A DNA stretch of 22,207 nt, from positions 1-22,207 of the IMG/VR virus record IMGVR_UViG_3300035157_000148; one strand, 5' to 3'. Source of the stretch: a virus. The notes beneath the pieces are model-generated. The model saw only the letters and a list, made by a program, of their open reading frames with translations, made no database searches and was not told the DNA's origin. The number at the start of each line of letters is the position of its first letter. Positions within the stretch are counted from its first letter, which is position 1. This document shows positions 1-5,491 of the stretch, piece after piece. The position numbers and the translations under genes were made by a program.

Positions 1-44
1 GGAATTAAAACTATTCCTATAAATGAGTATATTAAAAAATCCAT
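1..44 (-). CDS. Partial leftward CDS, hydrophobic N-terminus
   Basis: Only the first 14 codons and two bases of a fifteenth are visible before the left edge. They read MDFLIYSFIGIVLI, a hydrophobic N-terminus that looks like a membrane segment or signal anchor. The start codon shares one base with the stop of the upstream leftward gene (TAATG on the minus strand), the same coupling used repeatedly in the rightward cluster. A purine-rich GAAAGGG lies a few bases upstream inside the preceding gene and can serve as ribosome binding site. That arrangement is the main support for a real gene. The function cannot be told from this fragment; a small membrane protein is the most that can be inferred. 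Confidence 0.5.
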   Translation of the reverse strand, partial: MDFLIYSFIGIVLI

Positions 45-208
45 TATATCGCCCTTTCTTTTTTTAATAATTCATAACCCCAATTTGAATTATAGTTTAT
101 TTCTTGTTTTAAGATTGTTTTAAATGCCTGTTGCTCACTTGTTTCAGTAACATGAAAAACAGGATAGGGCTTAGCTTTAAGTTTTATTGTGTATTTATAA
201 TAATTCAT
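44..208 (-). CDS. Small basic hypothetical protein (54 aa)
   Basis: This is a 54-residue protein (MNYYKYTIKL...KKERAI), rich in Lys and Tyr, with no membrane segment or recognisable domain. The middle (TETSEQQAFKTILKQEI) should be helical. I chose the ATG at 208, not the in-frame TTG at 235, because GAAAGGA lies at normal spacing before it and the TTG has no ribosome binding site. It is the first gene of a leftward unit, reads from the promoter at 244-272, and its stop overlaps the start of the next leftward gene by one base. It is divergent from the 134-residue gene at 375. Small genes at a divergent control region are often early or host-takeover genes in phages, but that is inference here. 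Confidence 0.6.
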   Translation of the reverse strand: MNYYKYTIKLKAKPYPVFHVTETSEQQAFKTILKQEINYNSNWGYELLKKERAI

Positions 209-243
209 TTGTTTAATCCTTTCATTAATTAACAACTTTTAAA

Positions 244-272
244 GTTATATATTATACAATTAATGTTGTAAA
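244..272 (-). promoter_or_regulatory. Leftward sigma70-like promoter
   Basis: On the minus strand, TTTACA (267-272) is followed after 17 bases by TATAAC (244-249). A start point near 237 gives a leader of about 29 bases before the ATG at 208. The spacer holds an imperfect dyad (ACATTAATTGT). The arrangement mirrors the rightward promoter at 316-344, which supports it. Confidence 0.55.
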
Positions 273-315
273 GTTTTTTTTAACAAAAAAAAATAAATAA
301 ATATAAATAAAAGAC

Positions 316-344
316 TTTACAAACAACATTTAATGTTTTATATA
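316..344 (+). promoter_or_regulatory. Rightward sigma70-like promoter with dyad in spacer
   Basis: TTTACA (316-321) is followed after a 17-base spacer by TATATA (339-344). A start near 351 gives a 24-base leader to the ATG at 375. The spacer contains AACATTTAATGTT (325-337), a perfect inverted repeat with 6-base arms around one T. Placed between -35 and -10, it is well sited for a repressor. Confidence 0.6.
325..337. promoter_or_regulatory. Candidate operator, 6-bp inverted repeat
   Basis: AACATT-T-AATGTT lies entirely between the -35 and -10 elements of the rightward promoter. A degenerate version occurs at the matching place in the leftward promoter (ACAATTAATGTT, about 256-267). Two related dyads at mirrored positions suggest one regulator acting on both promoters. 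In DNA this AT-rich a short palindrome can arise by chance. Confidence 0.4.
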
Positions 345-374
345 TTACTTATTATTTAATGAAAGGAAATAATT

Positions 375-779
375 ATGGATTATAAAAAAGAAGAATTAAA
401 AGAATATTTTGATGACTTTATTGATGACAGTCTTGAATATCTTAAAGAAGATGAATACTGGAAAGATGATTTACATCACAACGCATTTAATCAAGATTAT
501 TATATTACAGGAACATATAAAGCTAAAAAATGGCTAGGTGATATGGCTTTTGATGTTATTGAACATATAAGAGAATATGAGCAGCTACATTTTGGTGAAG
601 TAAATACTGATCTCTCAGATGCTGAAAAGATTGTAAATATGTATGTTTATATTATAGGTGAAGAAATCGTTCACGAATGGTTAGAAAATTACGAAAAAGA
701 AGAAGAAGAAGATAAACCCTCAATTAGTCCATTTTCTAAAACATTTTTGAAAGATACTTTTTCTTCTACTAATAATTAA
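375..779 (+). CDS. Acidic conserved phage protein of unknown function (134 aa)
   Basis: The protein is strongly acidic, with DDFIDDSLEYLKEDEYW near the start and a Glu run (KEEEEEDK) near residue 110. The core (NAFNQDYYITGTYKAKKWLG, then FGEVNTDLSDAEKIVNMYVYIIGEEIVHEWL) has the look of an uncharacterised phage family built on an FN-x-DYYI...GEEIV pattern. I recall this only as a style of phage hypothetical protein and cannot name the family with certainty. AAAGGA (362-367) sits 7 bases before the ATG. The gene is monocistronic: its own promoter is at 316-344 and an intrinsic terminator follows within 25 bases. Its acidic nature and separate control would suit an early regulatory or DNA-mimic role, but nothing in the sequence proves it. 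Confidence 0.8.
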   Translation: MDYKKEELKEYFDDFIDDSLEYLKEDEYWKDDLHHNAFNQDYYITGTYKAKKWLGDMAFDVIEHIREYEQLHFGEVNTDLSDAEKIVNMYVYIIGEEIVHEWLENYEKEEEEDKPSISPFSKTFLKDTFSSTNN

Positions 780-801
780 TATCAAATATATAAGATAAAT
801 T

Positions 802-828
802 AAGGCGGTTTTTACACCGCCTTTTTTT
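802..828 (+). terminator. Rho-independent terminator
   Basis: The stem AAGGCGGT (802-809) pairs with ACCGCCTT (816-823) around a 6-base loop, and the T-run continues to 828. The GC-rich stem followed by seven T residues (822-828) is a textbook intrinsic terminator. It ends the 375-779 transcript before the late promoter. Confidence 0.92.
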
Positions 829-847
829 ATGCCAATTAATTATTTTA

Positions 848-877
848 TTGAATATTTTTTAATATTCTCTATATAAT
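848..877 (+). promoter_or_regulatory. Promoter of the terminase/late cluster
   Basis: TTGAAT (848-853) is followed after an 18-base spacer by a perfect TATAAT (872-877). It lies between the terminator at 802-828 and the first gene of the cluster, giving a leader of about 30 bases to the ATG at 915. A second TATAAT at 891-896 lacks a good -35 partner. A phage-specific sigma factor or RNA polymerase could also be used, but a host-type promoter explains the sequence. Confidence 0.65.
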
Positions 878-914
878 AAAATCAAAAGGTTATAATTTTT
901 AATAAAGGTTTTTT

Positions 915-1301
915 ATGGCACAGGAAACAACAACGCAAGAAAAGCGGAAGCGAGGTCGTCCAAAAGGAAGCAAGACGCAAGTCAATCCTATAAAAAAGGA
1001 AGCTAAAAAAATGTTGTTACATGGGTTGCGACACGCAATTATTAATATTAATGCCTCTGCTATGCCTTTGGAGAAGATAATTGAAGAAAGTCTTAGAAAC
1101 GATTTTAAAGGCACTTTAAAAGCATATAGTTCTATATTACCTAAAGATATAAACTTGACTGCGAATGGCTCTATAAGTTCCACTTTAAGTTTAATAAGCG
1201 ATAAAATAGAAACATATAAGGATAATGTAATTGATATTACCCCAACCAAAGAAACAGGAACAAAGCTAGAACAAATAGAGAACAAAACAAGAACAAAATA
1301 G
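915..1301 (+). CDS. Probable terminase small subunit
   Basis: This 128-residue protein starts with a basic segment holding an AT-hook-like RGRP core (KRKRGRPKGSK, residues 10-20). A helical middle follows (KKEAKKMLLHGLRHAI, then LEKIIEESLRNDFKGTLKAYSSILPKDINL). Small terminases of this phage type often have a basic or helix-turn-helix N-terminus and a segment ending in a LLPK-like motif before a short beta stretch, as here. It lies just upstream of the large terminase, the usual position. Small terminases recognise the packaging site and load DNA onto the large subunit; an AT-hook would suit AT-rich DNA. AAAGG lies upstream of the ATG. The 292-base gap to the large subunit is longer than usual. 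Another DNA-binding regulator remains possible. Confidence 0.6.
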   Translation: MAQETTTQEKRKRGRPKGSKTQVNPIKKEAKKMLLHGLRHAIININASAMPLEKIIEESLRNDFKGTLKAYSSILPKDINLTANGSISSTLSLISDKIETYKDNVIDITPTKETGTKLEQIENKTRTK

Positions 1302-1364
1302 CAACATTCCCCCCCTTTGTTCTCACACACCCCCTAGCACCATCACCTGACTCCCCCCCCCTCT

Positions 1365-1402
1365 CTAAAAAAATTCGATATATAGTACCCCCTAAAAAAA
1401 TT
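1365..1402. repeat. Direct repeat of an A-tract element, 27-bp period
   Basis: CTAAAAAAATT occurs at 1365-1375 and again at 1392-1402, 27 bases apart. A C-run precedes each copy and a TATATA element follows each within a few bases, so the repeated unit is larger than the exact match. A7 tracts are expected to bend DNA. Confidence 0.7.
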
Positions 1403-1412
1403 TTTCTATATA

Positions 1413-1440
1413 TTGACAAACTTTGTAAAATCGCTAAATA
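1413..1440 (+). promoter_or_regulatory. Candidate promoter for the large terminase
   Basis: A consensus TTGACA (1413-1418) is followed after 16 bases by TAAATA (1435-1440). The -35 is perfect, but the -10 is weak and the spacing slightly short. It would give a leader of about 145 bases that includes the palindrome and hairpin before the ATG at 1594. Confidence 0.4.
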
Positions 1441-1522
1441 TGGCAACATAGGCAGAATTGTGTTGTAAATATATCTCCCTTCCTTTCAACAACTATTAAT
1501 AAAATGGGTTTATGACATATTG

Positions 1523-1532
1523 CCTTGCAAGG
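1523..1532. repeat. 10-bp perfect palindrome CCTTGCAAGG
   Basis: CCTTGCAAGG is self-complementary and more GC-rich than its surroundings. It directly abuts the hairpin at 1533-1576. It could be a protein-binding site, a nicking or packaging site, or chance. Confidence 0.5.
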
Positions 1533-1576
1533 TGGGGTGGCAGGTTTTTAACATACCATTTTCCCCTGTTACCCCA
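1533..1576 (+). promoter_or_regulatory. 12-bp hairpin in the large-terminase leader
   Basis: The left arm TGGGGTGGCAGG (1533-1544) pairs with CCTGTTACCCCA (1565-1576) around a 20-base loop (1545-1564). Ten pairs are Watson-Crick and the two central ones are G-T, which pair in RNA as G-U wobbles. The stem ends about 8 bases before the AAGGA ribosome binding site. There is no T-run, so it is not a standard terminator. It could tune translation of the large terminase or mark a packaging site. Confidence 0.55.
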
Positions 1577-1593
1577 TATAAAAAAGGAAATAT

Positions 1594-2997
1594 ATGAGCA
1601 ACGAACAATTAGCTGAAATACTTGCTGAACTCGCTTTAGACCCTGTAATGTTTGTCGAAACAATGTTAGATGTCAAACCTGAACAATGGCAGCGTGAGTT
1701 TTTGCGTAATGTCATGGACAATCCCAGATGTGCAGTTAAATCAGGTCATGGAGTCGGTAAAACAGCAGTATTGTCGTGGCTTATCTTGTGGTGGTTACTC
1801 ACTCGTCACCCATGTAAAGTGGTATGTACTGCCAACACCGCACATCAATTATCAGATGTGCTATGGGCAGAAGTGAAAAAATGGGGTCGTAGGCTGCCAG
1901 AAGCATTTTATCAGCAGCTTGAAATGAAATCGGATAAAATTAATTTAGAAGGTGCTAGTGATAGTTACGCTGTGGCTCGTGTGAGTCGTAGAGAAAATCC
2001 AGAAGCGTTACAAGGATTCCACTCTGATAACCTTTTATTTATTATAGATGAAGCCTCTGGTGTAGATGATATGATATTTGAGGTTGGTGAGGGTTCGCTT
2101 TCAACACCTAATGCGAAAGTTGTGATGACTGGTAATCCAACACGAACTAGTGGCTATTTCTTTAATGCCTTTTCCGCAATGCGTGATAGATGGACATTGA
2201 TGACAGTTGCTTGTAAGGACAGTTCGCAAGTTGCACCTGAATATATTGAAGATATGGGAATAAAATATGGTGATGACTCGAATGTGTATCGAGTGCGTGT
2301 TTTAGGCGAGTTCCCTCGTGCAGAAGATGATACAGTTATTCCGCTATATATGGTGGATAGTTCTTTAAATAGAGATGTGCAAGTTGACCCCTATACTCCT
2401 GTAGTTTGGGGTTTAGATGTCGCCAATTTCGGTAGTGATAGGACAGCCCTATGTAAAAGGCGTGGCAATGAAGTCGTAGAGCCAATAAAGACATGGCAAG
2501 GCAAAGATTTAATGGAAACTGTTGGAATGATAGTCCAAGAGTATGAAATGTGTAAATATAAAGATAGACCAACAGATATTATGGTAGATACCATAGGTAT
2601 TGGGTCTGGTGTGTGTTCACGATTGACAGAACTTGACCTTCCTGCCAGACCTATACAAGTTAGTGAAAGTCCTAGTATGCGTGAAAAATATATGCGTTTG
2701 CGTGACGAATTATGGTTTAGGGCGAGAGAATGGTTTGAAGGGCGTGATGTGTATTTAGTGCAAGATGACAAACTCATAGAAGAACTTATTGCACCTCGTT
2801 TTAAAATTACAAGTGCTGGAAAAATAAAAGTTGAAGCCAAAGATGAATTTAAGAAAAGATTAGGTGGTCGTTCTTGTGACCTAGCTGATGCTTTTTGCCT
2901 AACTTTTGCACAACAAGCATTTACTGCCTCTGTTCGTGGCACACAGCATAATTGGAATAAACCAATATCATATAAGGATAACTCATGGATAACATAG
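1594..2997 (+). CDS. terL: Terminase large subunit (packaging ATPase/nuclease)
   Basis: This is the packaging motor that translocates DNA into the prohead through the portal and cuts it. At 467 residues it has normal length. The ATPase domain has Walker A GHGVGKT (51-57), Walker B LLFIIDEA (147-154, with D152 and E153) and the coupling motif VVMTGNPT (176-183). The C-terminal RNase H-like nuclease domain has the acidic set D275 in GLDVANFGSD, D332 in MVDTIGIGSG, and D429/D432 in SCDLADAF. All key residues are present, so it should be active. AAGGA lies 5 bases before the ATG. Its last 13 bases overlap the next gene. It follows a probable small terminase and precedes the portal, the standard packaging order. 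Confidence 0.97.
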   Translation: MSNEQLAEILAELALDPVMFVETMLDVKPEQWQREFLRNVMDNPRCAVKSGHGVGKTAVLSWLILWWLLTRHPCKVVCTANTAHQLSDVLWAEVKKWGRRLPEAFYQQLEMKSDKINLEGASDSYAVARVSRRENPEALQGFHSDNLLFIIDEASGVDDMIFEVGEGSLSTPNAKVVMTGNPTRTSGYFFNAFSAMRDRWTLMTVACKDSSQVAPEYIEDMGIKYGDDSNVYRVRVLGEFPRAEDDTVIPLYMVDSSLNRDVQVDPYTPVVWGLDVANFGSDRTALCKRRGNEVVEPIKTWQGKDLMETVGMIVQEYEMCKYKDRPTDIMVDTIGIGSGVCSRLTELDLPARPIQVSESPSMREKYMRLRDELWFRAREWFEGRDVYLVQDDKLIEELIAPRFKITSAGKIKVEAKDEFKKRLGGRSCDLADAFCLTFAQQAFTASVRGTQHNWNKPISYKDNSWIT

Positions 2998-3251
2998 ATG
3001 ACATCATATTTGAACTAGATGAAGAAGTTAAAGAGGTAATCGCAGATAACCCTGTGACAGACGCTTTGCTAAGCCATCTGTGTTTAGAATTAGAGTCAAT
3101 GAACAAACCAATAGATAACTGGAAATTATTAACAGATATAACTTTAGCTGCTTCTGCATTTTGTTTTTACAAAAGCGGTGGTAGTTCTGACGAGTTTTTA
3201 GAAAAAATACAATCTATTGATATACGACCAGATATGAGCAAATTAAACTAG
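2985..3251 (+). CDS. Small acidic hypothetical protein (88 aa)
   Basis: The start lies 13 bases inside the end of the large terminase gene, suggesting translational coupling. The N-terminus is acidic (MDNIDDIIFELDEEVKEVI). A moderately hydrophobic helix follows near the middle (LLTDITLAASAFCFY), too mixed to be a confident membrane segment. No family is recognised. Its place between terminase and portal is typical for small accessory genes of this phage type. The gene is supported by its length, the coupling and the following gene, whose ribosome binding site overlaps its stop (TAGGAG at 3249-3254). Confidence 0.7.
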   Translation: MDNIDDIIFELDEEVKEVIADNPVTDALLSHLCLELESMNKPIDNWKLLTDITLAASAFCFYKSGGSSDEFLEKIQSIDIRPDMSKLN

Positions 3252-3259
3252 GAGAAAAT

Positions 3260-3373
3260 ATGGAAATATTAACGACAATTATTGATTACATCAAAAATCA
3301 TTCATGGGATTATGTTGATGCTGCATTTGGTGGCATTATCGTACTACTTTTATTAATTTTAACAATAGGATAA
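3260..3373 (+). CDS. 37-aa single-pass membrane protein
   Basis: This tiny gene encodes a soluble-looking N-terminus (MEILTTIIDYIKNHSWDY) and a strongly hydrophobic C-terminus (AAFGGIIVLLLLILTIG, about residues 21-37), a good membrane helix. GGAGA lies 4 bases before the ATG and overlaps the upstream stop codon, so expression is well supported. The position between terminase and portal is stable ground for accessory genes. A membrane helix this short could belong to a pinholin-like or lysis-regulating protein, or to a minor virion or membrane protein. No lysis partner is visible in the window, so the role is open. Confidence 0.65.
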   Translation: MEILTTIIDYIKNHSWDYVDAAFGGIIVLLLLILTIG

Positions 3374-3377
3374 TACA

Positions 3378-3473
3378 ATGCAAAGAAGCCAAGCACTTGA
3401 TATAGATAAGCAGAAGAAAAAAGAACAAGAAGAAAAAAAATCTGCTGAAAAGAAAAAAACAACCAAAAAATAG
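3378..3473 (+). CDS. 31-aa lysine-rich peptide
   Basis: This gene encodes MQRSQALDIDKQKKKEQEEK followed by a Lys-rich tail (KSAEKKKTTKK). It is almost entirely charged and should be helical or disordered. AGGATAAT upstream gives a ribosome binding site about 7 bases from the ATG, and the gene begins 4 bases after the previous stop. It fills the gap before the portal exactly. The basic charge would suit nucleic acid or capsid binding, but the sequence is low in complexity and no family is recognised. Confidence 0.5.
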   Translation: MQRSQALDIDKQKKKEQEEKKSAEKKKTTKK

Positions 3474-3481
3474 GTTACATT

Positions 3482-5491
3482 ATGGAAGAACTAGAGTTTC
3501 AGGCTTTAGTGCGTAATGAGATTGAAAACGCATTAGGGTTTTATGATAGCGAGTATGGTATAGACCGCATACAAGCAATGGATTACTACATGGGTGAAAA
3601 GTTCGGCAACGAACAAGAAGGGCGCTCCCAAGTTGTAACGACAGAAGTTGCCGATACCATTGAGTTTATCATGCCAAGCCTTATGCGTACATTTACACAA
3701 ACTGACAATTATGTTGAGTTTATGCCTCGACAAGAAGAAGATGTTGAGGGCGCAAAACAAGCCACATCATACGCTAATTATGTCATTAACTGTCAAAATG
3801 ATGGTTTTGTCATTATGCACAATTTCTTTAAAGACGCTTTATTGCAAAAAATTGGCGTTGTTAAAGTCTATTATGATGAAACCGAAAATGTCGAAGAAGA
3901 AACTTATACTGGTTTATCTGATGATGAACTAACCTTATTGCTGCAAGATGAAAATGTAGAAATTGTTGAGCAAAACACCGAAGAATATGGTGAAGAAGGT
4001 GTTGACGAAATGGGTATGCCTTTATCGGATTATAGTGTTAGCCATGATGTCAAAATTAAACGCACTATGTATGGTGGCATGATTAAGGTTGACAACATAC
4101 CGCCAGAAGAATTTTTAGTGAACAGACGAGCTGCGTCAATAGATGAAGCTGATTTTGTAGCACATAGAACAACAATGAAAGTGTCTGATTTGTTACAAAT
4201 GGGTTATGACCGAGATTTAGTTGAAAAACACGCTGGTCATGCTGAATTAGATACAAACCAAGAAGTGCAAAATCGTTTTGAAGATGTAGAGTCTGGTTCT
4301 GATACTGACAGCTCTGATATGTCAATGCGTGATGTTTTAGTCACAGAAGCCTATATTAAAGCAGATTATGATGGTGATGGCATTGCCGAGCTACGCAGAG
4401 TTGTTACATTAGGGTCTGGTTTTGAAATTGTTGAAAACGATACATTTGACCATGTACCTTTTGCGTGTTTATCACCAATATTAATGCCGCATAGGTTAAT
4501 TGGTCGTAGTTTAGCAGAATTAATCATGGATATACAGATGATTAAATCAACTGTTATGCGTCAATTATTAGATAATATTTATCTTACAAACAATGTAAGA
4601 GTTGCTGCTGTTGAAGGGCAAGTCAACATTGATGATTTATTAAATTCACGAGCAGGTGGTATTGTGCGTGTGCGTCAAGCTAATGCACTACAACCAATAC
4701 AGCCACAACTTATCGGTCAAAACGCATTTAGCTTGTTACAATATCTTGACGATTTAAAAGAACAAAGAACAGGATTGTCAAAAGCGTCTATGGGATTAGA
4801 TGCCGATTCCTTGCAAAGCACGACAGCTACAGCAGTTGCAGCACAAATGTCTGCAGCACAAGGTAAAATAGAAATGATAGCACGAGTATTTGCTGAAACT
4901 GGAGTTAAACAACTGTTTCAACTTATCTTAACGCTTTGCTTACATCATGGCAAAAAAGACCAAATGATACGACTTAACAATAAGTTTGTGCCGATTGACC
5001 CTAGCAACTGGAAACATGAATACGATATATCAGTTAATGTTGGATTAGGTTCTGGTCAAACAAACGAGAAAATGGCGTTTTTGGCTCAAATGGCACAAAA
5101 ACAAGAACAAATATTATTGCAAACTGGCGTTGATAACCCATTAGTTAGTATGCAGCAATATCGTAATACACTTGCCGAACTTGCTGGAATGGCTGGTTAT
5201 AAAGATGCGTCACGCTTCTTTAAAAATCCAGAAGATGCACCGCCACAACCACAACAACCGCCACCCCCTAGTGAAGCAGAATTAAAAATGCAATTTGAAC
5301 AACAAAAATTCCAAGCAGAATTAGAATTGCAAAAACAAAAACAAGAAGCGGAATTAGCATTGAAACGAGAAGAATTGCAAATGAAAATGCAAATACGACA
5401 AGAAGAATTACGCTATGAAGCACAGTTACGAGGTTTTGAACAACAAATGGGCGGTGACCCCTCTACAAATTTACCAAGAGTAGTTGAATAA
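3482..5491 (+). CDS. Portal protein, P22-like
   Basis: This is the dodecameric vertex ring through which DNA enters and leaves the capsid. At 669 residues it falls in the P22-type portal range. The N-terminal segment (MDYYMGEKFGNEQEGRSQVV, then ADTIEFIMPSLMRTF) is characteristic of that family. A Ca-binding-like loop DYDGDGIAEL starts at residue 295. The C-terminus has a Pro/Gln run (about 585-596) and then a long charged Gln/Glu/Lys coiled coil (about 597-655), matching the barrel or stalk region of such portals. The ribosome binding site is weak (AGG at 3472-3474). The stop overlaps the next start by one base (TAATG). It sits between the terminase and the scaffold/capsid genes, as expected. 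Confidence 0.93.
   Translation: MEELEFQALVRNEIENALGFYDSEYGIDRIQAMDYYMGEKFGNEQEGRSQVVTTEVADTIEFIMPSLMRTFTQTDNYVEFMPRQEEDVEGAKQATSYANYVINCQNDGFVIMHNFFKDALLQKIGVVKVYYDETENVEEETYTGLSDDELTLLLQDENVEIVEQNTEEYGEEGVDEMGMPLSDYSVSHDVKIKRTMYGGMIKVDNIPPEEFLVNRRAASIDEADFVAHRTTMKVSDLLQMGYDRDLVEKHAGHAELDTNQEVQNRFEDVESGSDTDSSDMSMRDVLVTEAYIKADYDGDGIAELRRVVTLGSGFEIVENDTFDHVPFACLSPILMPHRLIGRSLAELIMDIQMIKSTVMRQLLDNIYLTNNVRVAAVEGQVNIDDLLNSRAGGIVRVRQANALQPIQPQLIGQNAFSLLQYLDDLKEQRTGLSKASMGLDADSLQSTTATAVAAQMSAAQGKIEMIARVFAETGVKQLFQLILTLCLHHGKKDQMIRLNNKFVPIDPSNWKHEYDISVNVGLGSGQTNEKMAFLAQMAQKQEQILLQTGVDNPLVSMQQYRNTLAELAGMAGYKDASRFFKNPEDAPPQPQQPPPPSEAELKMQFEQQKFQAELELQKQKQEAELALKREELQMKMQIRQEELRYEAQLRGFEQQMGGDPSTNLPRVVE

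Larger units (their letters stand above)
1302..1593. other. Structured non-coding region between small and large terminase genes
   Basis: This 292-base gap holds no credible gene. It carries four C-runs on the plus strand: C7 at 1309-1315, C5 at 1330-1334, C9 at 1353-1361 and C5 at 1388-1392. These stand out in AT-rich surroundings. It also carries a repeated A-tract element, a promoter candidate, a 10-base palindrome and a hairpin directly before the large-terminase ribosome binding site. Position and structure make it a candidate packaging site (pac or cos) or a control region for the large terminase; which one cannot be decided from sequence. Confidence 0.5.

Noticed and set aside
44-235. 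TTG start at 235 for the 54-residue leftward gene
   Set aside because: It has no ribosome binding site; GAAAGGA sits at proper distance from the ATG at 208.
251-256. Perfect minus-strand TATAAT at 251-256 as the -10
   Set aside because: It lies only 10 bases from TTTACA and has no -35 at 17 bases; TATAAC at 244-249 has correct spacing.
359-385. Leader mini-frames starting ATGAAAGGA on both sides of the divergent region
   Set aside because: They lack their own ribosome binding site and contain the Shine-Dalgarno of the next gene. The match is more simply explained by the shared leader sequence.
899-1330. Leftward 143-residue open frame opposite the small terminase
   Set aside because: It is antisense to a gene with a promoter, ribosome binding site and AT-hook motif. 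Its hydrophobic composition is what the antisense of this AT-rich gene gives, and it begins in the C-run region.
2391-2942. Leftward 183-residue open frame inside the large terminase
   Set aside because: The terminase has every catalytic motif in the opposite frame; this is a shadow with no ribosome binding site or domain.
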